DNA of 64,000 nt from assembly GCF_030580995.1 (NCBI RefSeq), contig NZ_JAUQSZ010000003.1, positions 281,748-345,747 of the forward strand, given 5' to 3'. The notes beneath the pieces are model-generated. The model was not told the origin of the DNA. It made no database searches and saw only the letters and a program-made list of their open reading frames with translations. Below are positions 61,664-64,000 of the stretch, piece by piece. The stretch comes from Sphingomonas immobilis. GTDB lineage: Bacteria > Pseudomonadota > Alphaproteobacteria > Sphingomonadales > Sphingomonadaceae. Numbering within the stretch: position 1 is the first letter of the stretch; each line of letters starts with the position of its first letter. The position numbers and the translations under genes were made by a program.

Positions 61664-61929
61664 GAAATCAAGGCTCGTCTTTGGTGAGCACTGAGGGAAC
61701 AGGATAATTCCTACTGCTTCAATCGAGTTTCCGGCCCCGGTATATTGCAGAAACTCATAAGGCCCGATTTGTCTCGTAAAACCGCCGATTTTCCTGCCCT
61801 TGCAACCGTAGAAAGAATAAGTTGCAATCGGACAATTCCTACTAACTAGATAGGATTATTTCACGCGCGTAAGGTCGGCGCGCCGGGTGCCAAGGAGTAC
61901 GCGGGGGACGCGATAAAAGGGGCGATGGA
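61664..61929. promoter_or_regulatory. ssu operon / lysR divergent control region
   Basis: This 266-nt spacer has the decamer AATTCCTACT twice (61706-61715 and 61834-61843). The second copy continues to TAGGATT (61851-61857), giving an imperfect inverted repeat AATTCCTA-N9-TAGGATT, as LysR-type operators often look. TTGCAA also occurs twice (near 61800 and 61822). These are candidate sites for the LysR regulator. Confidence 0.6.
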
Positions 61930-62796
61930 ATGCCGGTCAACCTGCCGACGACGCTGCTGCGCAGCTTTGTCGCAATCGTCGATTCGGGATCGATGCTCAA
62001 CGCCTCGGAACAGGTGTTCGTCACCCAGTCGGCACTCAGCCTCCAGATCAAACGGCTCGAGGAGCTGCTCCAGCAATCGCTATTCCTGCGCGAAGGCCGC
62101 CGCCTCAGCCTGACGCCGGCCGGCGACATGATGCTCGACTACGCACGCCGCGTGCTCAGCCTGCACGACGAGGCGGTGGCGGCCGTCAGCTCGGGCCGCT
62201 TCGCCGGTCCCGCGCGCGTCGGCATGGTGCAGGACTTCGCCGAGACGTTGCTCACCGGCCTGCTCGCGCAATTCTCCGAACTGCATCCCGATGCGCAAAT
62301 CTATGCCCGCGTTGCCGGCACCGCCGAACTGCAAGGGCTGCTGGAACGGCGCCAGCTCGATATCGTGCTCGGCTTCGGTGCCGCCGCCGATCCACTCGGC
62401 ATCGCGACCGCGGCGATGAGCTGGTACGGCGATGCCGCGCTGGTCGATCGCGGCGTCCTGCCGTTGGCGGTGCTCGAGACGCCCTGCCGCTTCCGCGAGG
62501 CGGCGATCCGCGCGCTCGACGACGCGGGGCGACCCTACCGGATCACTGTGGAGACGCCCAACCTCACGACGTTGCGCTCGGCCGTGCAGGCCGGGCTCGG
62601 CCTCACCTGCCGCACGCATCTGCTGCTCAAGGACGTGGCACCGCTTGACGACCCGCGCCTGCCCGAATTGCCCAGGGTCGCCTGCATCCTGCAGGCGGCG
62701 GACGGACTCGATGTCGCCACGCAGCGCCTCGCCGATCTTGCGCGCGAGACGGTGCTGGCGCTGCAGGAACCGGTGCGGGAGCCAGTATTGGCATAA
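61930..62796 (+). CDS. LysR-type transcriptional regulator of the ssu operon
   Basis: The 288-aa protein has a winged helix-turn-helix at about 1-62 (LRSFVAIVDSGSMLNASEQVFVTQSALSLQIKRLEELL) and a co-inducer-binding domain from about 92. It is divergent from ssuC, the classic layout for a LysR activator of a sulfur or sulfonate operon. The ligand is unknown. ATG 61930 gives the usual start. Confidence 0.92.
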   Translation: MPVNLPTTLLRSFVAIVDSGSMLNASEQVFVTQSALSLQIKRLEELLQQSLFLREGRRLSLTPAGDMMLDYARRVLSLHDEAVAAVSSGRFAGPARVGMVQDFAETLLTGLLAQFSELHPDAQIYARVAGTAELQGLLERRQLDIVLGFGAAADPLGIATAAMSWYGDAALVDRGVLPLAVLETPCRFREAAIRALDDAGRPYRITVETPNLTTLRSAVQAGLGLTCRTHLLLKDVAPLDDPRLPELPRVACILQAADGLDVATQRLADLARETVLALQEPVREPVLA

Positions 62797-62834
62797 CTCA
62801 TCGGTCGCGACCGCCTTCTCGTTTCCGCGCGGAC

Positions 62835-62878
62835 CGCGGGCTCCCTTACCGTGCGTGGACGATCCCAAGGAGCCCGCG
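62835..62878 (+). promoter_or_regulatory. hairpin that would hide the peroxiredoxin ribosome-binding site
   Basis: CGCGGGCTCC (62835-62844) pairs perfectly with GGAGCCCGCG (62869-62878). The right arm contains the GGAG of the Shine-Dalgarno AAGGAG (62867-62872), 7 nt before the ATG at 62880. Folding would block translation. Confidence 0.55.
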
Positions 62879-62879
62879 C

Positions 62880-63515
62880 ATGACCCAGCAAACCCTTGCC
62901 GCCCAGTTCGCCGCCCTCCATGCACAGCGGGAGCGCGACTGGTCGCCCGAACAACTGGCGAAAAATGTGGGGACGCGCGCCGATCTCGTCCGCCGCTACG
63001 ATGCGCATGCGCATGTTCAGGTTGGCGATACGGTGGAGGATTTCACCCTGATCGGCGAGGACGGCGAGGCGATCGGCCGCGACCAGCTCCTTGCGCGCGG
63101 ACCGGCGGTGCTGATCTTCTACCGCTTCGGCGGTTGCCCCGCCTGTAACATCGCGCTGCCCCATTACGACCGGCACCTGTCATCGGTGCTGCGAGAAGCC
63201 GGCATCCCTCTGGTGGCGATCAGCCCGCAGACGCCGGTCGATGCGACGCTGCGCGCGCGGCAGGGGCTGTCGCTGCAACTCGCCGCCGATCCTCAAGGGA
63301 CGCTCGCCGACCGGCTGGGCATCGCTTTCGAGACCGACACCGGCGCGATCCCCGGCGTTGAGCGCCCCGCCTTGCCGCAGCCGACGATCCTGATCCTCGG
63401 CCCCGACGCGCGCGTCCGCTTCGTCGCGGCCAGCCCTGACTGGCTCGACCGGCCCGAAGCCGACGTCGTGCTGGCCGCACTGCCCGAAGTCGCCCGGGTC
63501 CGCGCGGCGGCTTGA
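62880..63515 (+). CDS. AhpC/TSA-family peroxiredoxin-like protein
   Basis: The 211-aa protein has a thioredoxin fold with the redox motif GGCPACNIALPHY (C86, C89) after VLIFYRFGG, and a helical N-terminal extension of about 45 residues. It resembles AhpC/TSA-type redoxins with CxxC rather than classic peroxiredoxins. It may protect against oxidants or reduce disulfides. It follows lysR on the same strand by 83 nt. Confidence 0.88.
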   Translation: MTQQTLAAQFAALHAQRERDWSPEQLAKNVGTRADLVRRYDAHAHVQVGDTVEDFTLIGEDGEAIGRDQLLARGPAVLIFYRFGGCPACNIALPHYDRHLSSVLREAGIPLVAISPQTPVDATLRARQGLSLQLAADPQGTLADRLGIAFETDTGAIPGVERPALPQPTILILGPDARVRFVAASPDWLDRPEADVVLAALPEVARVRAAA

Positions 63516-63519
63516 AGCC

Positions 63520-64000
63520 TTAGTAGCCGAGCGCGCGGTCCACCACGTCGCTCGGCGCTTCACCACGCGCGAAACGCGAAATATCGCCGATGATCTTGTC
63601 GGCCAGCCGGTCACGCACCAGCATGTAATTGGACGAGACATGCGGCGTCAGCCGCACCTTGGGGTGCGTGTAGAGCGCGTGCCCCTCGGGCAGCGGCTCT
63701 GGCTCGGTGACGTCGAGCGTCGCGAAGTCCAGCGGCCCGGCATCGAGCGCGTCGATCAGCGCCTCCTGATCGATCACCGATCCACGCGCCACGTTGATGA
63801 GGTGCGCCCCCTTCTTCGCCAGCCCCAGCAGCCCGGCATCGAACAGCCCGCGCGTCTCGGCGGTAGCGGGCACCGCCACGACGATGTGATCCGATTCAGC
63901 CACCACCGCCTCGACGCTGTCGAGCAGCCGCACGCCCGGCTCCAGCCCGCCGCCGCGCCGCCGCGTCGCCACTACGCGCGCGCCCAGCGCCGCCGCGCGC
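63520..64000 (-). CDS. D-isomer 2-hydroxyacid dehydrogenase, C-terminal part
   Basis: The window ends inside this gene. The visible 159 residues or so contain ADHIVVAVPATAETRGLF-like SDHIVVAVPATAETRGLFDAG, INVARGSVIDQEALIDAL (catalytic Arg) and DVTEPEPLPEGHALYTHPKVRLTPHVSSN (Glu and His), the NAD-binding and catalytic features of the family. The start lies outside the window. It converges with the peroxiredoxin gene with 4 nt between stops. Confidence 0.9.
   Translation of the reverse strand, partial: RAAALGARVVATRRRGGGLEPGVRLLDSVEAVVAESDHIVVAVPATAETRGLFDAGLLGLAKKGAHLINVARGSVIDQEALIDALDAGPLDFATLDVTEPEPLPEGHALYTHPKVRLTPHVSSNYMLVRDRLADKIIGDISRFARGEAPSDVVDRALGY

Noticed and set aside
1..64000. 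tRNA, rRNA, CRISPR arrays, transposases, prophage genes
   Set aside because: None seen: intergenic spaces are short and hold only palindromes, promoters and terminators.

Overview
The window looks like chromosomal DNA of a sphingomonad (Alphaproteobacteria, Sphingomonas or a close relative). This rests on the high G+C, the PhyR/NepR stress module with EcfG-type GGAAC-N16-CGTT promoters, an NDUFA12 homologue, a GTTC-N7-GTTC SOS box and the intergenic palindromes. No rRNA, tRNA, CRISPR array, transposase or phage gene was seen.

Bases 1-3680 form a general stress response island: phyR (minus strand), then nepR and a PhyP-like histidine kinase with a degenerate ATPase domain (plus strand). Next come a candidate stress sRNA with two C-rich hairpin loops, an entericidin-like micro-lipoprotein and a GCG_CRPN-type exported protein. 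Three good EcfG-type promoters and one weaker one lie in this stretch. No ecfG gene is present between nepR and the kinase.

Bases 3685-10062 (minus strand) hold argS, a SPOR protein, nagZ, scpA, scpB and tatA-tatB-tatC, with many 4-nt start/stop overlaps. Bases 10193-16769 hold an autotransporter, a dNTP triphosphohydrolase and a TPR/SPOR protein.

Bases 16907-35905 are a complete dcw cluster on the minus strand: mraZ, rsmH, an FtsL-position gene, ftsI, murE, murF, mraY, murD, ftsW, murG, murC, an unknown 72-aa gene, murB, ddl, ftsQ, ftsA, ftsZ. G-rich repeats spaced 10 bp apart upstream of mraZ resemble MraZ boxes.

Bases 36377-49265 carry mixed housekeeping genes: a cysteine synthase, a DNA-deoxyinosine-type glycosylase, an amidohydrolase, DUF1993, a Y-family polymerase with an SOS box, a ParA ATPase, aat, DUF2155, NDUFA12, DUF192, a double cold-shock protein, RecX and a fatty acyl-AMP ligase.

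Bases 49293-63515 look like an organosulfur uptake and desulfonation region. A tightly packed minus-strand operon runs ssuC, ssuB, a cysteine-dioxygenase-like cupin, a multi-rhodanese, ssuD, ssuA and a class II aldolase. It is flanked by a divergent LysR regulator, a TonB receptor, an NtaA-type flavin monooxygenase and an unusual pair: a PhnD-like binding protein without a signal peptide, translationally coupled to a membrane desaturase. A peroxiredoxin and the 3' end of a 2-hydroxyacid dehydrogenase close the window.
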